Shown: positions 27,046-36,642, counted from the stretch's first letter. The stretch: 64,000 bases of DNA from an uncultured Vicinamibacterales bacterium (GCA_958295905.1 OY282382.1:2380001-2444000); one strand, 5' to 3'. Notes: generated from the letters alone by a model not told the origin. Numbers and translations are program-made.

Positions 27046-27358
27046 GGCGGCGGGCCGCCCCGTCACTCACCGCCGTCCGTTGCGGTTCCGGCCGGGGCGG
27101 GGGGCCGGCGCCTGTGAAGCCGGCGATCTGCGGCGGGCCGGTGGCCGGCGCCTCGGCGCTGTCTCGATCTGTCGAGCCTGCTGTTCGAGCCCCTGACCGC
27201 GGTCGCTTCACCACCGACACGCATCGGCGCCGGCCCGCGGGGCCGTCGGGGGGCGTTGCGCCGCGCTGGACGCGGCCCGTGCGGACCGTGCTCGGCGAAC
27301 CGGCATGCTGTATAACTGCGCTGTATGCCGGCCCTGTATGCCGGCCACCCGCACTCAG

Positions 27359-27502
27359 GATCGGCGCAAGAATAAACTGCTGCATCGGTTTCGTGGCGCA
27401 GTTTCACTTCGACCGCATCCATGCCGCGTAGCTGCCGCGTTCTGCGTCGATCCCATGACGGCGTGATTGCGGCCTCTGAAGGAAGTTGTTCTTGCGCGGA
27501 TC
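27359..27502. mobile_element. MITE-like element, family 1, copy B (with 5-bp target duplication)
   Basis: 144 bp, opposite in orientation to copy A at 4963-5114. Ends are GATCGGCGCAAGAATAAAC and, inverted, GATCCGCGCAAGAACAAC. It is flanked by CTCAG at 27354-27358 and 27503-27507, a probable target-site duplication. The gap 27046-27742 holds no gene; 27046-27353 shows nothing else except a short repeated CTGTATGCCGGC. Confidence 0.8.
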
Positions 27503-27555
27503 CTCAGATCTACCTGCGCCCGTCCCAGCACGGAATCGCCGACCTGACCGTGCCA

Positions 27556-27606
27556 GGGGCAGTCAACTTCCAGCGGCGGGCGCCTCATTATCTTGACGTG
27601 CGCCCC
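27556..27606. repeat. End fragment of MITE-like family 3
   Basis: The complement of 27568-27606 reads GGGGCGCACGTCAAGATAAT and then GAGGCGCC-CGCCGCTGG, close to the left end of the element at 42853. Only about 39-51 bp are present. Confidence 0.6.
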
Positions 27607-27713
27607 GAGCGGCCCCGATCGGCGGGCGTCCTCGTTCGACAGGTGACGTAGACCATTTTAGAGCACCGATATTCGGACCGAGCGGCCCCGATCGACGGGC
27701 GTCCTCGTTCGAC
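27606..27713. repeat. Pair of 35-bp direct repeats, 73-bp period
   Basis: 27606-27640 and 27679-27713 share CGAGCGGCCCCGATCG and CGGGCGTCCTCGTTCGAC with one mismatch. The second copy ends just upstream of the -10-like TATAAT of the ferredoxin gene. Confidence 0.8.
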
Positions 27714-27734
27714 GGCGGACGGCTGGGGTATAAT
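27708..27734 (+). promoter_or_regulatory. Candidate promoter of the ferredoxin gene
   Basis: A perfect TATAAT at 27729-27734 has TTCGAC at 27708-27713 as the nearest -35-like hexamer (15 bp apart, short). The ATG at 27743 is only 8 bp from the -10, so the transcript would be leaderless or nearly so. Confidence 0.4.
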
Positions 27735-27742
27735 GGCGGCCC

Positions 27743-28108
27743 ATGTGGACGAAGCTTCAGAACACCCCCCGCAAGCGGGCGCCGCGCAAGGTCGCCGTGA
27801 TCGACCCTTACCGTTGTTTCGGCGCGTTCGCCTGCTCGATCTGTCAGGCCGCCTGTCCCGTCGAAGACTGCATCGTCGAGGAGAAGGACGAGAACGATCG
27901 CTGGGTCTGCGCGGTGCTCATCGACAAGTGCATCGGCTGCGGGCTGTGCGTCACCGTCGGCAACCCGACGGCGCCCGGCAAACGGGACTTCGGCTGCCCG
28001 GGCGACTACGACGCGATCGACATGGTCGCCTATCCGGACGTGGTCGAAGCGGTCGAGTCGGAGATGGGATCCGATCGGCCGGCCGAGTCCGAACCCGCGA
28101 CCGCCTGA
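27743..28108 (+). CDS. Ferredoxin-like 4Fe-4S protein
   Basis: 121 residues from the ATG at 27743. Two cysteine groups are visible: CFGAFACSICQAACP near residues 25-39 and CIGCGLC near residues 64-70, with a later CPGDYDAI. The spacing is not the simple double CxxCxxCxxxCP: the first group has an extra residue run before the CxxC, and the fourth ligand of the second group is about 20 residues further on. At least one, probably two iron-sulfur clusters. Electron carrier in the cytoplasm; the partner is unknown, since the neighbours are a PLP enzyme and a biotin carboxylase operon on the other strand. Acidic C-terminal tail. Confidence 0.75.
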   Translation: MWTKLQNTPRKRAPRKVAVIDPYRCFGAFACSICQAACPVEDCIVEEKDENDRWVCAVLIDKCIGCGLCVTVGNPTAPGKRDFGCPGDYDAIDMVAYPDVVEAVESEMGSDRPAESEPATA

Positions 28109-28177
28109 TCAGATCGGCGCAGACCCGCCCGGATCGGCAGGATCGGCGTAAAAGGGGTGCCGGCGGATCAGGGAGCC

Positions 28178-28286
28178 CGCGGCAGGACCGCGCGCCGTGA
28201 CCGGGGTTCCCGGGCGTGGGGGTCGGGCGGGTCCAGGTTCCGGATCGGATCGCGGCAGGACCGCGCGCCGTGACCGGGGTTCCCGG
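28178..28286. repeat. Pair of 36-bp direct repeats, 73-bp period
   Basis: 28178-28213 and 28251-28286 are identical (CGCGGCAGGACCGCGCGCCG then TGACCGGGGTTCCCGG), separated by 37 bp. Two copies only. Confidence 0.85.
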
Positions 28287-28333
28287 CCGTGGAACTCGTT
28301 CACGGTTCCGATGACCGGCTTCGGCTGCGGTTC

Positions 28334-28837
28334 TCAGTCCTGCGGCGTCTCTCCGTCGTCGAGTTCTATCAGCGGCGCCGCCGGGTTCACGCGGTCGCCG
28401 GCCGCGCAGCGGACGGCGGTGACCCGGCCGTGCCGCGGCGCCTTCAACGGCAGCTCCATCTTCATCGCTTCGAGCACCACCAGGGTGTCGCCTTGCGCCA
28501 CCGCCTGACCGGGGGCGACGGCGACCGCGGTGACGATGGCGGGCATGGGGGCGCGTATGGCGCTCGTGCCGCCGGCCGGTTCCCGCTCACCGCCGGCGAC
28601 CTCCGCAGCGCGCGTCCAGCGAAAGGCGCGGCCGTCGACCCAGCCCCACTCGACGTCCAGCGCGCGGGCGACGACGACCTCGAACCGCCGCGCCGCCAGC
28701 GAGACCCGGTAGGTGTCCGCGTCGATCCGTTCCACCTCCACCGGCTCGTCGATCCCCGAGATGCGGACCCGGCCGGACGCCGCGTCCCCGTCGCGGACGA
28801 TCGTCTCCACGGTCACCGGTCGGCGGGGACGGGTCAT
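28334..28837 (-). CDS. Biotin carboxyl carrier protein of an acyl-CoA carboxylase
   Basis: 167 residues from the ATG at 28837, whose ATGA overlaps the stop of the biotin carboxylase gene. The last 75 residues form a biotinyl domain with the biotinylation motif EAMKME and the usual flanking turns (PAIVTAVAVAPGQAV; CAAGDRVNPAAPLIELDDGE). The N-terminal part (VRISGIDEPVEVERIDADTY) resembles the BT region that links carboxylase and carrier in methylcrotonyl- and propionyl-CoA carboxylases. In most MccA proteins these parts are fused to the carboxylase; here they are a separate gene. Confidence 0.85.
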   Translation of the reverse strand: MTRPRRPVTVETIVRDGDAASGRVRISGIDEPVEVERIDADTYRVSLAARRFEVVVARALDVEWGWVDGRAFRWTRAAEVAGGEREPAGGTSAIRAPMPAIVTAVAVAPGQAVAQGDTLVVLEAMKMELPLKAPRHGRVTAVRCAAGDRVNPAAPLIELDDGETPQD

Positions 28838-30348
28838 GCCAGCCGCCAGCCCCCGAGCGTGCTCCACGGATCGCGGACGGCGTCCGGGGCCGACGGCCCG
28901 GCTTCGGGGGCGCGCGGCGAGAGCCGCGCGTCGACGGCCAGCGCCGCGGCCAGGGCGAGGGCCGGGTCTTCGCCGCCTTCCGCGAGCAGGTCGTCGAGGG
29001 TGGTCTCCAGAAACCCCGTGTCGACCGGCCCCGCGGCCACCCGCGGGTGGCCCAGGATGCGCGACAGGAGGCCGAGGTTGGTGCGGACGCCGAGCACGAC
29101 GTACCGGGCGAGGGCCGCCCGCGCGCGCGCCAGCGCCCGCCCGCGCGTCTCGCCGTGCACGACGAGCTTGGCGAGCAGCGCGTCGTAGGCGGGGGAGACG
29201 ACGCCGCCCTCGACGACCCCGGCGTCGACGCGGATGCCGGGACCGGCCGGTTCCCGGTAGCGGAGCAGGGTGCCGGCGTCCGGCAGAAAGCCTTCCGCGG
29301 GGCGTTCGGCGTAGACCCGGCACTCGATGGCATGGCCCCGCACCGCGATCTCGTCCTGCGACCACGGCAGGGCGCCGCCGCCGGCCACCGCGAGCTGGGC
29401 GTGCACGAGGTCGCGGCCGGTCACCAGCTCGGTCACCGGATGCTCGACCTGAAGCCGGGTGTTCATCTCCAGAAACGCGATGTCCGCGGCGTCGCCGGCC
29501 CCCTCGACGAGAAACTCCACCGTTCCCGCATTGCGGTAGCCGGCGGCGCGGGCGGCGGAAACCGCGGCCGCCGTCAGGCGCGCGCGTACCGCCGGCGTCA
29601 GGCCGGGGGCGGGGCTCTCTTCGACCACCTTCTGGTGACGCCGCTGTATCGAGCAGTCCCGCTCGTGCAGATGCACGACCCGCCCCGTGTCGTCGGCCAT
29701 GATCTGGACCTCGACGTGCCGGGGGCGGATGAGTTGCCGCTCGACGTACAGCGTACCGTTCCCGAAGGCCGACTCCGCCTCGCGGCGCGCTTCGCTGATC
29801 GCCTGCCGCAGGCGGCCGGGCGCCCGCACCGTGCGCATCCCCCGTCCCCCGCCCCCCGCGGAGGCCTTCAGCAGCAGGGGGTAGCCGACCCGTTCGGCCG
29901 CGGCGGCGAGCCCGACGCCGGTCTGATCGGCCGGGGTCTCGCCGGGGACGATCGGCACCCCCGCCCCGCGCATCAGCCGCCGCGCCTCGATCTTCGAGCC
30001 GAGGCGCGCGATGACGTCGGCGGGAGGCCCGACCCACACCAGGCCCGCGCCGGCGCAGGCGGCGGCCATGTCCGGGTCTTCGGACAGGAAGCCGTAGCCG
30101 GGGTGGATGGCGCCGGCGCCGGTGCCGCGGGCCGCGTCGATGATCGCGCCGGCGTTCAGATAGCTGTCGCGGGGATGCGGCGGGCCGATGGTGACGGCGC
30201 GGTCGGCCGCGCGCACGTGCGGGGCCCGGACGTCGGCGGTGGAGCAGACGGCCACCGATTCGATGCCGAGCTCCCGGCAGGCGCGGATGATGCGCAGGGC
30301 GATCTCGCCGCGGTTCGCGACGAGCAACCGGCGGATGGGCGCGGCCAT
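28834..30348 (-). CDS. mccA: Acyl-CoA carboxylase, biotin carboxylase subunit (methylcrotonyl-CoA type)
   Basis: 504 residues from the ATG at 30348. It carries the complete biotin carboxylase fold: LLVANRGEIALRIIRACREL at the start, the ATP-grasp glycine loop ASAGGGGRGMR, HLHERDCSIQRRHQK, and the active-site block EMNTRLQVEHPVTE. It carboxylates the carrier protein using ATP and bicarbonate. Starts 6 bp after the carboxyltransferase gene stop and overlaps the carrier gene, so the three form one operon. It lacks the C-terminal biotinyl domain of classical MccA (about 660 residues). The mcc assignment rests mainly on the carboxyltransferase. Confidence 0.85.
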   Translation of the reverse strand: MAAPIRRLLVANRGEIALRIIRACRELGIESVAVCSTADVRAPHVRAADRAVTIGPPHPRDSYLNAGAIIDAARGTGAGAIHPGYGFLSEDPDMAAACAGAGLVWVGPPADVIARLGSKIEARRLMRGAGVPIVPGETPADQTGVGLAAAAERVGYPLLLKASAGGGGRGMRTVRAPGRLRQAISEARREAESAFGNGTLYVERQLIRPRHVEVQIMADDTGRVVHLHERDCSIQRRHQKVVEESPAPGLTPAVRARLTAAAVSAARAAGYRNAGTVEFLVEGAGDAADIAFLEMNTRLQVEHPVTELVTGRDLVHAQLAVAGGGALPWSQDEIAVRGHAIECRVYAERPAEGFLPDAGTLLRYREPAGPGIRVDAGVVEGGVVSPAYDALLAKLVVHGETRGRALARARAALARYVVLGVRTNLGLLSRILGHPRVAAGPVDTGFLETTLDDLLAEGGEDPALALAAALAVDARLSPRAPEAGPSAPDAVRDPWSTLGGWRLA

Positions 30349-30353
30349 GGGCG

Positions 30354-31961
30354 TCACATCCGGAAGACGCCGAACTTCGGGTCGGCCAGGGGGGCGTTGG
30401 CGGCCATCGACAAGCCGAGGGCGAGGGCGGGCCGGGTCTCGGCCGCGGTGATCACCCCATCGTCCCACAACCGGGCGGTCGCGTACCAGGGAGAGCCCTC
30501 GTGGTCGTAGCGGGCCAGGATGGGGTCGCGGATCGCCGCCTCGTCTTCCGGCGTGAAGCCGCCGCCCCGGCGCGTCTGCTGGTCCCGCTTCACCGTCACG
30601 AGCACACTCGCGGCCTGGGGGCCGCCCATCACCGAGATGCGCCCGTTGGGCCACATCCACAGCAGGCGGGGGTCGTAGGCGCGGCCGCACATGCCGTAGT
30701 TGCCGGCGCCGAAGGAGCCGCCGATGATGACGCTGAACCGGGGCACGACGGCGTTCGCGACCGCGTGCACCATCTTCGCCCCGTGTTTGGCGATCCCGGC
30801 CCGTTCGTAGTCGCGGCCGACCATGAACCCGGTGATGTTCTGGAGGAAGACGAGCGGGACCCCCCGCAGGTTGCAGAGCTGGATGAAATGGGTCGCCTTG
30901 AGGGCCGATTCCGGGAGGAGGACGCCGTTGTTGGCGAGGATTCCGACGAGAAAGCCGTGGAGGCGGGCGAAGCCGGTGACCAGGGTCGGACCGTAGCGGG
31001 CCTTGAACTCGTCGAAGCGGGAGCCGTCGACGAGCCGGGCGATCACCTCGCGCACGTCGTACTGGCGCCGGAGATCGGCGCCGACGACGCCGCCTATCTC
31101 CCCCGGATCGTATCGCGGGTCCTCGGGCGTGGTGACGTCGCCGGCCGGCGGCTTGACCGCGTGCAGTGTCGAGACGACGGTGCGGGTCGTCTGCAGCGCC
31201 TCGACCTCGTTCCGGGCGAGGTAGTCGGCGACCCCCGACAGCCGGGTGTGGACGTCGGCGCCCCCGAGCTCCTCGGCCGGGACGTCCTCGCCGGTCGCCG
31301 CCTTCACGAGGGGCGGCCCGCCGAGAAAGATGGTGCCCGCGCCTTCGACGATGATCGTCTCGTCGGCCATCGCCGGCACGTAGGCGCCGCCCGCCGTGCA
31401 CGAGCCGAGGACCACGGCGATCTGCGGTATGCCCGCCGCCGACAACCGGCCCTGGTTGAAGAAGATGCGTCCGAAGTGCTCCCGGTCCGGGAACACCTCG
31501 GCCTGCATCGGAAGGTAGGCGCCGCCGGAATCGACCAGATAGACGCACGGCAACCGGTTCTCGAACGCGATCTGCTGCGCCCGCAGGTGCTTCTTGACGG
31601 TGACGGGGAAGTAGGCGCCCCCTTTGACGGTGGCGTCGTTGGCCACCACCATCACCTCGCGGCCGCTCACGCGCCCGATGCCTGTGACGAGCCCGGCCCC
31701 CGGCGCCTCGTCGTCGTACATGCCGCCGCCGGCCAGCGCCGACAACTCGAGAAAGGGGGTGTCGGGGTCGAGCAGATGCGTCAGCCGTTCGCGCACCGGA
31801 AGCTTGCCCCGGTCGGCATGCCGGCGGCTCGCCGGCGCTCCGCCCCCCGCCCGCGCCCGCGCCCGGCGGACTTCGAGATCGCGCTCCAGCGTCTCCATCG
31901 CGCGCAGGTTGGCGCGGAACTCCTCGCTGCGGGTATCGATGCTAGTGGGCAGGATACGCAT
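30354..31961 (-). CDS. mccB: Methylcrotonyl-CoA carboxylase-type carboxyltransferase
   Basis: 535 residues from the ATG at 31961. The two crotonase-like halves are visible: N-terminal [20 protein letters not shown] with the oxyanion-forming SGGAYLP, and C-terminal [13 protein letters not shown] with [18 protein letters not shown]. The N-terminus ([15 protein letters not shown]) is characteristic of MccB and close relatives. It transfers the carboxyl group from biotin to 3-methylcrotonyl-CoA in leucine breakdown, or possibly to geranyl- or propionyl-CoA, since the order of certainty between these is set by fine sequence. First gene of the operon. No isovaleryl-CoA dehydrogenase or HMG-CoA lyase is in the window. 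Confidence 0.85.
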   Translation of the reverse strand: MRILPTSIDTRSEEFRANLRAMETLERDLEVRRARARAGGGAPASRRHADRGKLPVRERLTHLLDPDTPFLELSALAGGGMYDDEAPGAGLVTGIGRVSGREVMVVANDATVKGGAYFPVTVKKHLRAQQIAFENRLPCVYLVDSGGAYLPMQAEVFPDREHFGRIFFNQGRLSAAGIPQIAVVLGSCTAGGAYVPAMADETIIVEGAGTIFLGGPPLVKAATGEDVPAEELGGADVHTRLSGVADYLARNEVEALQTTRTVVSTLHAVKPPAGDVTTPEDPRYDPGEIGGVVGADLRRQYDVREVIARLVDGSRFDEFKARYGPTLVTGFARLHGFLVGILANNGVLLPESALKATHFIQLCNLRGVPLVFLQNITGFMVGRDYERAGIAKHGAKMVHAVANAVVPRFSVIIGGSFGAGNYGMCGRAYDPRLLWMWPNGRISVMGGPQAASVLVTVKRDQQTRRGGGFTPEDEAAIRDPILARYDHEGSPWYATARLWDDGVITAAETRPALALGLSMAANAPLADPKFGVFRM

Positions 31962-32113
31962 GGGGAACGCGCCGGTCGTGCGCAGCGGGGCTCTGGGCCG
32001 CGGGCTCCCTGGACGGGTCGCCGGCGGCGGCCGGCGGGGGCGAACAGGGTCGCATCCGCCGGATTATAGCCCCGCGCCGCGGGCCGACGGCCGTCTCCTG
32101 ATACTCTCTAGCG

Positions 32114-32938
32114 ATGCGCATCGCGTACCAGGGTGAACCCGGCGCCTATTCCGAGGCCGCCGCCCTGCGGTTCAAGCCGTCCGCCGACCTGCTGCCGTGC
32201 GAGACCTTCGAGGCGGTGTTCGTGGCCGTCGGGCGGGGGACGGCGACCCACGGGATCCTGCCCATCGAGAACTCCAGCCACGGTACCATTCACGGCAACT
32301 ACGACCTCCTGCTGAAGCACGATCTGCCGATCGTCGGCGAGGTCAAGCAGCCCATCGTGCACAATCTGCTCGCGCTCGAAGGAACCGCCCGCGATCAGTT
32401 GCGGCGGGTGTTCTCGCACCCGCAGGGCCTGGGCCAGTGCGAGCGGTTTCTCCGCACCCTCGACGTGGATCTCGTGCCCACCTACGACACCGCGGGCAGC
32501 GCCAAGCTGATCCGCGACGGCGGGCTCCGCGACACCGGGGCGATCGCCTCCGAGCGGGCGGCCGAGGTGTTCGGGTTGTCGATACTGATGGCCGGCGTGC
32601 AGGACTTCGCCGACAACACCACCCGGTTTCTGCTGGTCGGGCGCGACCCGGCGCCGCTCGGCGCCGCCAACAAGACGACGATCGTCTTCACCCTGACCAA
32701 CGACGCCGGGGCGTTGTTCAAGGCCCTGAGCGTGTTCGCGTTGCGGGACATCGACCTGACGAAGCTCGAGTCGCGGCCGATCCCCGAGCGGCCGTTCGAG
32801 TACCTGTTCTACGCCGACCTCTCGGCGACGCGCGACGATCTGCCCTGCGCGCGCGCCCTGATGCACCTGGCCGAGTTCGCCCCGTCGCTCAGGACGCTGG
32901 GGTCGTATCCGCGCTGGGAAGAGCCCGAGTCCGAATAG
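32114..32938 (+). CDS. pheA: Prephenate dehydratase
   Basis: 274 residues from the ATG at 32114. The catalytic domain shows IAYQGEPGAYSEAAAL, PIENSSHGTIHGNYDLLL, YDTAGSAKLI and the catalytic NTTRFLLVG (Thr-Arg-Phe). A C-terminal ACT domain follows with the Phe-binding ESRPI motif and GALFKAL, so feedback inhibition by phenylalanine is likely. It converts prephenate to phenylpyruvate; there is no fused chorismate mutase. No strong ribosome binding site is visible. The next gene starts directly at the stop. Confidence 0.93.
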   Translation: MRIAYQGEPGAYSEAAALRFKPSADLLPCETFEAVFVAVGRGTATHGILPIENSSHGTIHGNYDLLLKHDLPIVGEVKQPIVHNLLALEGTARDQLRRVFSHPQGLGQCERFLRTLDVDLVPTYDTAGSAKLIRDGGLRDTGAIASERAAEVFGLSILMAGVQDFADNTTRFLLVGRDPAPLGAANKTTIVFTLTNDAGALFKALSVFALRDIDLTKLESRPIPERPFEYLFYADLSATRDDLPCARALMHLAEFAPSLRTLGSYPRWEEPESE

Positions 32939-35116
32939 ATGCCGAACCGTCTTGCCGACGAACCCAGTCCGTATCTCCTCCAGCACTGCGACAACCCCGT
33001 CGACTGGTACCCCTGGGGGGACGAGGCTTTCGCCCGCGCCCGGTCGGAGGATCTGCCCATCTTCCTGTCGATCGGCTACTCGACGTGCCACTGGTGTCAC
33101 GTCATGGAGCACGAGTCCTTCGAGAACGACGATATCGCCGGGGTCCTGAACGGCAGCTTCGTGCCCGTCAAGGTCGACCGCGAGGAGCGGCCGGACGTGG
33201 ACCGGGTGTACATGGCCTTCGTGCAGGCGACGACCGGCTCGGGGGGGTGGCCGATGAGCGTCTGGCTCACCCCGGAGCTGAAGCCGTTCTACGGCGGCAC
33301 CTACTTCCCGCCGTCGGCGCGCGGGGGGCGCCCCGGGTTCGTGGAGATCCTGACCGAGATCGCCAGGCGCTGGCGCGAGTCGCGCGCGGAGCTGGCGGCG
33401 TCGGCCGACGGCGTGATGGAGCGGCTGCGGGAGGTTCAGCAGAACCGGCGGCCGTCCGGAGGAAGCATGCCGGACGACGGGCGGCTGGCGGGCGGGGTTC
33501 GCGAGTACGCCCGCGTGTTCGATGCGCGCGCCGGCGGGTTCGGCGGCGCGCCCAAGTTCCCGCGGCCCGCCGAGCTGCTCTTTCTGCTGCGCGAGCATGC
33601 CCGGACCGGGGACGTCGAGGCCCAGCACATGGTGCTCGAGACGCTCCGTGCGATGGCCATCGGCGGCATGCGCGACCACGTCGGGGGCGGGTTCCATCGG
33701 TACTCGGTGGACGCCGGGTGGCGGGTGCCCCACTTCGAGAAGATGCTCTACGACCAGGCGCAACTGGCGATCGCGTTCCTGGAGGCGGCGCAGGCGTCGG
33801 GCGAGCCGTCGTTCGCGGAAGTGGCCCACGACACCTTGGCCTACGTCCGCCGCGACCTCCGTCACCCCGGGGGCGGGTTCTTCTCCGCCGAGGACGCGGA
33901 CAGCCTGCCCCCGGACGGCGGTGCGCCGCCGACCGGGGGGGCGGCGGCGAAGCGGGAAGGGGCGTTCTACGTCTGGGCCCAGCCGGAGATCGAGGCGCTC
34001 TTCGGGGAAGACGCCGACGTCGTCCGTTTTCGGTACGGCATCGAGCCGGACGGCAACGCCCCCCAGGACCCCCACGGCGAGTTCACCGGGAAGAACCTGC
34101 TCTACGTGGCGCGCGGGGTCGACGACGCCGCGCGCCTGAGCGGCCGGTCCCTCGAATCGGTCATGGCGGTGCTCGACGGCGCCCGGCCGCGCCTGTTCGC
34201 GGCGCGGGGCGGGCGGCCCCGCCCGTCCCTGGACGACAAGGTGCTGGCCGGCTGGAACGGGCTGATGATCGCGGCGTTCGCGCGCGCCGCGCGGCTCACG
34301 CCGTTGGGCGGGACCGCGCCGCCGGACCCGCTCGAGACCGCGGGGGGGGCGGCCCGGTTCCTGCGCGACCATCTGTGGGACGCGGAGCGCGGGGTGCTGC
34401 GGCGGCGGTTCCGCGACGGGCGGGCGGGCATCGACGGCTACGCCGAGGACTACGCCTGCGTCGTCTGGGGGCTGCTCGAGCTGTTCCAGGCCGGCGGCGA
34501 CCCGGCGTGGCTCGACTGGGCGAAGCAGCTCCACGCGGCCCAGAGCCGGCTGTTCCGGGACGGCGCGGACGGCGGGTGGTTCAGCACGAGCGGCGACGAC
34601 TCCAGCGTGCTCCTCCGGCTCAAGGAAGACTACGACGGAGCCGAGCCTTCGGCCGCCTCGGTGACGGCGTGGAACCTCCTGAGCCTGGCGCATCTGTCCG
34701 GCGCCGCGGAGGCCGCGGCGTATCGGGATCAGCTCGAACAGACCCTGCGCCGGGTTCCGGCGTCGGCGCAGCTCGCGCGGGTGGTCCCCATGATGATGGC
34801 GGCGGCGTCGGCCTGGCGCGCCGGGGTGCCGCAGGTGATCCTGCTCGGCCCGCGCGGGGCGCCCGGAACCGCGGCTTTGCACCGGGTGTTCACCGAGTGT
34901 TTTCTGCCCGGGGCGGTCAGCCTGGTGGTCGAGCCGGGCGCCCACCAGGCCGCCGTTGCGGCGCGGCTGCCCTGGATCGAATCGATGCGGATGCTGGACG
35001 GCCGGCCGACCGCCCATCTGTGCCGGGATCACGCCTGCGAACACCCGGAAACCGACCCCGAGGCGTTTCGCGCCCGCCTCGCCGCGTTGACCCGACCGCG
35101 GCCGGATCGATCCTGA
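32939..35116 (+). CDS. DUF255 thioredoxin-domain protein, YyaL/SPATA20 type
   Basis: 725 residues, starting with the base after the pheA stop. The N-terminus is the family signature [23 protein letters not shown] split over two blocks, followed by a thioredoxin-like region with [14 protein letters not shown] (CxxC). The rest is an alpha/alpha-barrel domain of the N-acylglucosamine 2-epimerase fold; [17 protein letters not shown] and [20 protein letters not shown] are typical. The family is widespread in bacteria and eukaryotes but its reaction is unresolved. Cytoplasmic; co-transcription with pheA is likely from the zero spacing. Confidence 0.9.
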   Translation: MPNRLADEPSPYLLQHCDNPVDWYPWGDEAFARARSEDLPIFLSIGYSTCHWCHVMEHESFENDDIAGVLNGSFVPVKVDREERPDVDRVYMAFVQATTGSGGWPMSVWLTPELKPFYGGTYFPPSARGGRPGFVEILTEIARRWRESRAELAASADGVMERLREVQQNRRPSGGSMPDDGRLAGGVREYARVFDARAGGFGGAPKFPRPAELLFLLREHARTGDVEAQHMVLETLRAMAIGGMRDHVGGGFHRYSVDAGWRVPHFEKMLYDQAQLAIAFLEAAQASGEPSFAEVAHDTLAYVRRDLRHPGGGFFSAEDADSLPPDGGAPPTGGAAAKREGAFYVWAQPEIEALFGEDADVVRFRYGIEPDGNAPQDPHGEFTGKNLLYVARGVDDAARLSGRSLESVMAVLDGARPRLFAARGGRPRPSLDDKVLAGWNGLMIAAFARAARLTPLGGTAPPDPLETAGGAARFLRDHLWDAERGVLRRRFRDGRAGIDGYAEDYACVVWGLLELFQAGGDPAWLDWAKQLHAAQSRLFRDGADGGWFSTSGDDSSVLLRLKEDYDGAEPSAASVTAWNLLSLAHLSGAAEAAAYRDQLEQTLRRVPASAQLARVVPMMMAAASAWRAGVPQVILLGPRGAPGTAALHRVFTECFLPGAVSLVVEPGAHQAAVAARLPWIESMRMLDGRPTAHLCRDHACEHPETDPEAFRARLAALTRPRPDRS

Positions 35117-35135
35117 CGGCGGAAGGAGCCACCGT

Positions 35136-35489
35136 ATGACCTTCGACGTCGAAGTATTGCTCAAGGGGACCGACGAGGTGGTCACCGAGAGCGTGAACTA
35201 CCCGGGTCCCGAGCCGCCGGGCTGGACCGACACCGACGTGCGCGAGGTGCTGCTGTCGATCCTCCGGGTGTTCGACCGGGTCAACCGGCGGGAGGCGGCG
35301 GAGCCCGGTGAGGTCTCCTTGCGCGGGCTGAGCTGGATCGTCACCGCGGTCGCCGCCGGGGTGGCGATCGCGATAGAGATCCCGAGCGGCGCCATCGCCG
35401 CCGGTCCCTTCGATCTGCCCGCCGACGAACTGACCCAGATGATCGCCCGGGTCATCGCGTCGGGCGGCCGGCCGTCCCCGGTGCACTGA
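35136..35489 (+). CDS. Small conserved hypothetical protein
   Basis: 117 residues from the ATG at 35136 with an AAGGAG site 9 bp upstream, 19 bp after the YyaL-type gene. The first 65 residues look like a small mixed alpha/beta domain (MTFDVEVLLKGTDEVVTESV). Then comes a hydrophobic run (IVTAVAAGVAIAIEIPSGAI) that could be one membrane segment or a buried beta-alpha unit. No family recognised. Probably the last gene of the pheA operon. A full family 2 element begins 31 bp after its stop. Confidence 0.6.
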   Translation: MTFDVEVLLKGTDEVVTESVNYPGPEPPGWTDTDVREVLLSILRVFDRVNRREAAEPGEVSLRGLSWIVTAVAAGVAIAIEIPSGAIAAGPFDLPADELTQMIARVIASGGRPSPVH

Positions 35490-35520
35490 TTTCGTTTCCG
35501 CCGCCCGCGGCGCGGGAGTG

Positions 35521-35693
35521 CAGGGCCATCCCACGCTGACTGCGCGTGACGGCTGGCCCCCGATTCGAGGGGTCGCCACCGTCTTGCCGACCGGCCGGCG
35601 CCGCGTGAGCCCCACGATTCCGCCCGTCCGGAGCCCCGGGACCCGCCACGATTCTGCCTGCGCACGGCGGTGGCGGAGCGTGGGATGGCCCTG
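35521..35693. mobile_element. MITE-like element, family 2, copy 2 (with 10-bp target duplication)
   Basis: 173 bp, same length and orientation as the copy at 9336-9508. Ends CAGGGCCATCCCACGCT and, inverted, CAGGGCCATCCCACGCT match perfectly over 17 bp. Flanked by CGCGGGAGTG at 35511-35520 and 35694-35703. Confidence 0.9.
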
Positions 35694-35710
35694 CGCGGGA
35701 GTGTCCGGGG

Positions 35711-35760
35711 GCTTGCGCCGCAGAAGTTCGCGCCGGCGAACTTCCAACGCGGCCGCAAGG
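35711..35760. repeat. Single REP-like palindromic unit
   Basis: Inverted copy of the unit arrayed at 6698-7016: the complement carries GCGGCCGCGTTGGAAGTTCG and then CCGGCGCGAACTTCTGCGG. It follows the family 2 element and precedes the tRNA gene. Confidence 0.75.
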
Positions 35761-35792
35761 TCGCGCCAAGTCGGCGCGACGGGGGCGAAGGA

Positions 35793-35881
35793 TGGTGCCG
35801 GAGGTGGGGGTCGAACCCACACGGGCCGTAAAGCCCACGGGATTTTGAGTCCCGCGCGTCTGCCAGTTTCGCCACTCCGGC
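35793..35881 (-). tRNA. tRNA-Leu (anticodon CAA)
   Basis: The complement starts GCCGGAGTGGCGAAACTGGC and ends in an encoded CCA. The acceptor stem GCCGGAG pairs with CTCCGGC. The anticodon loop is CTCAAAA between CGGGA and TCCCG, giving CAA, which reads UUG. A long variable arm (GTGGGCTTTACGGCCCGT) marks it as class II, as expected for leucine. The T-loop GGTTCGACCCC is canonical. 89 nt with CCA. Confidence 0.95.
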
Positions 35882-35898
35882 ACGGAGGATGTGCGCCT

Positions 35899-36474
35899 TC
35901 AGGGGCGCACCACGCCGTCGGCGCGCCACAGGTGCAGCGTACGCGTGGTGCCGCGCTCGTCCTGAAACTCTCGTGTCACATCCGGCCGCCAGTCGCCCAT
36001 CCGAAAGGCATGCGACACGATGCGCGCGCCGGGCCTGAGCTGCCGCGTCAGAATCGGACGCAGCTTCCGGTTGGACGACGACAACAGGTACAGGGTGACG
36101 ACGGTGGCGTCGGACACGTCGGCTTCCATCGCATCCTGCTGGATGAAGGTCACGAGGTCCTGCACGCCCCGGCGCGCCGCGTTGGCATTCGCCTCGGCGA
36201 TCCGTTCCGGGTCGTAGTCGATGCCGACGCCGCGGGCGCCGAAGCGCTCGGCGGCGGTGATGACGATGCGGCCGTCGCCGCAGCCGAGGTCGTAAACGAC
36301 GTCATCGCCGGTCACCCCGGCCAGCTCGAGCATCCGGTTGACCACGTCGTACGGCGTGGGCACGTAGGGCGCCAGGCTCGTCCCCGGTTGGCCGGCGGTC
36401 ACCGCGGGCGGGGCGATCTGCGCCGAAACGACGATCGCCAGCCCCGCCGCAAGCATCGCGGCCCGTCTACGCAT
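35899..36474 (-). CDS. Exported SAM-dependent methyltransferase-like protein
   Basis: About 191 residues. ATG 36474 is preferred over ATG 36489 because an AGGGGG site stands 6 bp before it and it opens the signal peptide directly (MRRRAAMLAAGLAIVVSAQ). A class I methyltransferase fold follows: motif I VVYDLGCGDGRIVITAAE, then VGIDYDPERI, and FIQQDAMEADVSDATVV. Such fusions of a signal peptide to a methyltransferase fold occur in several bacteria; the substrate is unknown and activity in the periplasm would need an SAM supply, so a binding role is equally possible. Located 17 bp downstream of the tRNA-Leu gene. Confidence 0.75.
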   Translation of the reverse strand: MRRRAAMLAAGLAIVVSAQIAPPAVTAGQPGTSLAPYVPTPYDVVNRMLELAGVTGDDVVYDLGCGDGRIVITAAERFGARGVGIDYDPERIAEANANAARRGVQDLVTFIQQDAMEADVSDATVVTLYLLSSSNRKLRPILTRQLRPGARIVSHAFRMGDWRPDVTREFQDERGTTRTLHLWRADGVVRP

Positions 36475-36642
36475 GAGAGCCCCCTTCATCCAACCCCGGT
36501 TGTGCGCGCCGCCCCTACTCTACAGTACTTCGATCCGGTTCCGGCCCCCTCCACCCCGCGCCGGCGCGTGCCGAAGGCGGTTCGGACCGGTTCCATCCGC
36601 AGGCTGAAATTCCGTAACCGTCTAGAAATGATAGGGTTGCCG

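Noticed and set aside
27606-28286. 36-bp direct repeats with 37-bp spacing looking like a minimal CRISPR unit
   Set aside because: Two repeats only in each place, the two pairs differ in sequence, no cas genes, and similar 73-75-bp pairs occur at gene ends elsewhere.
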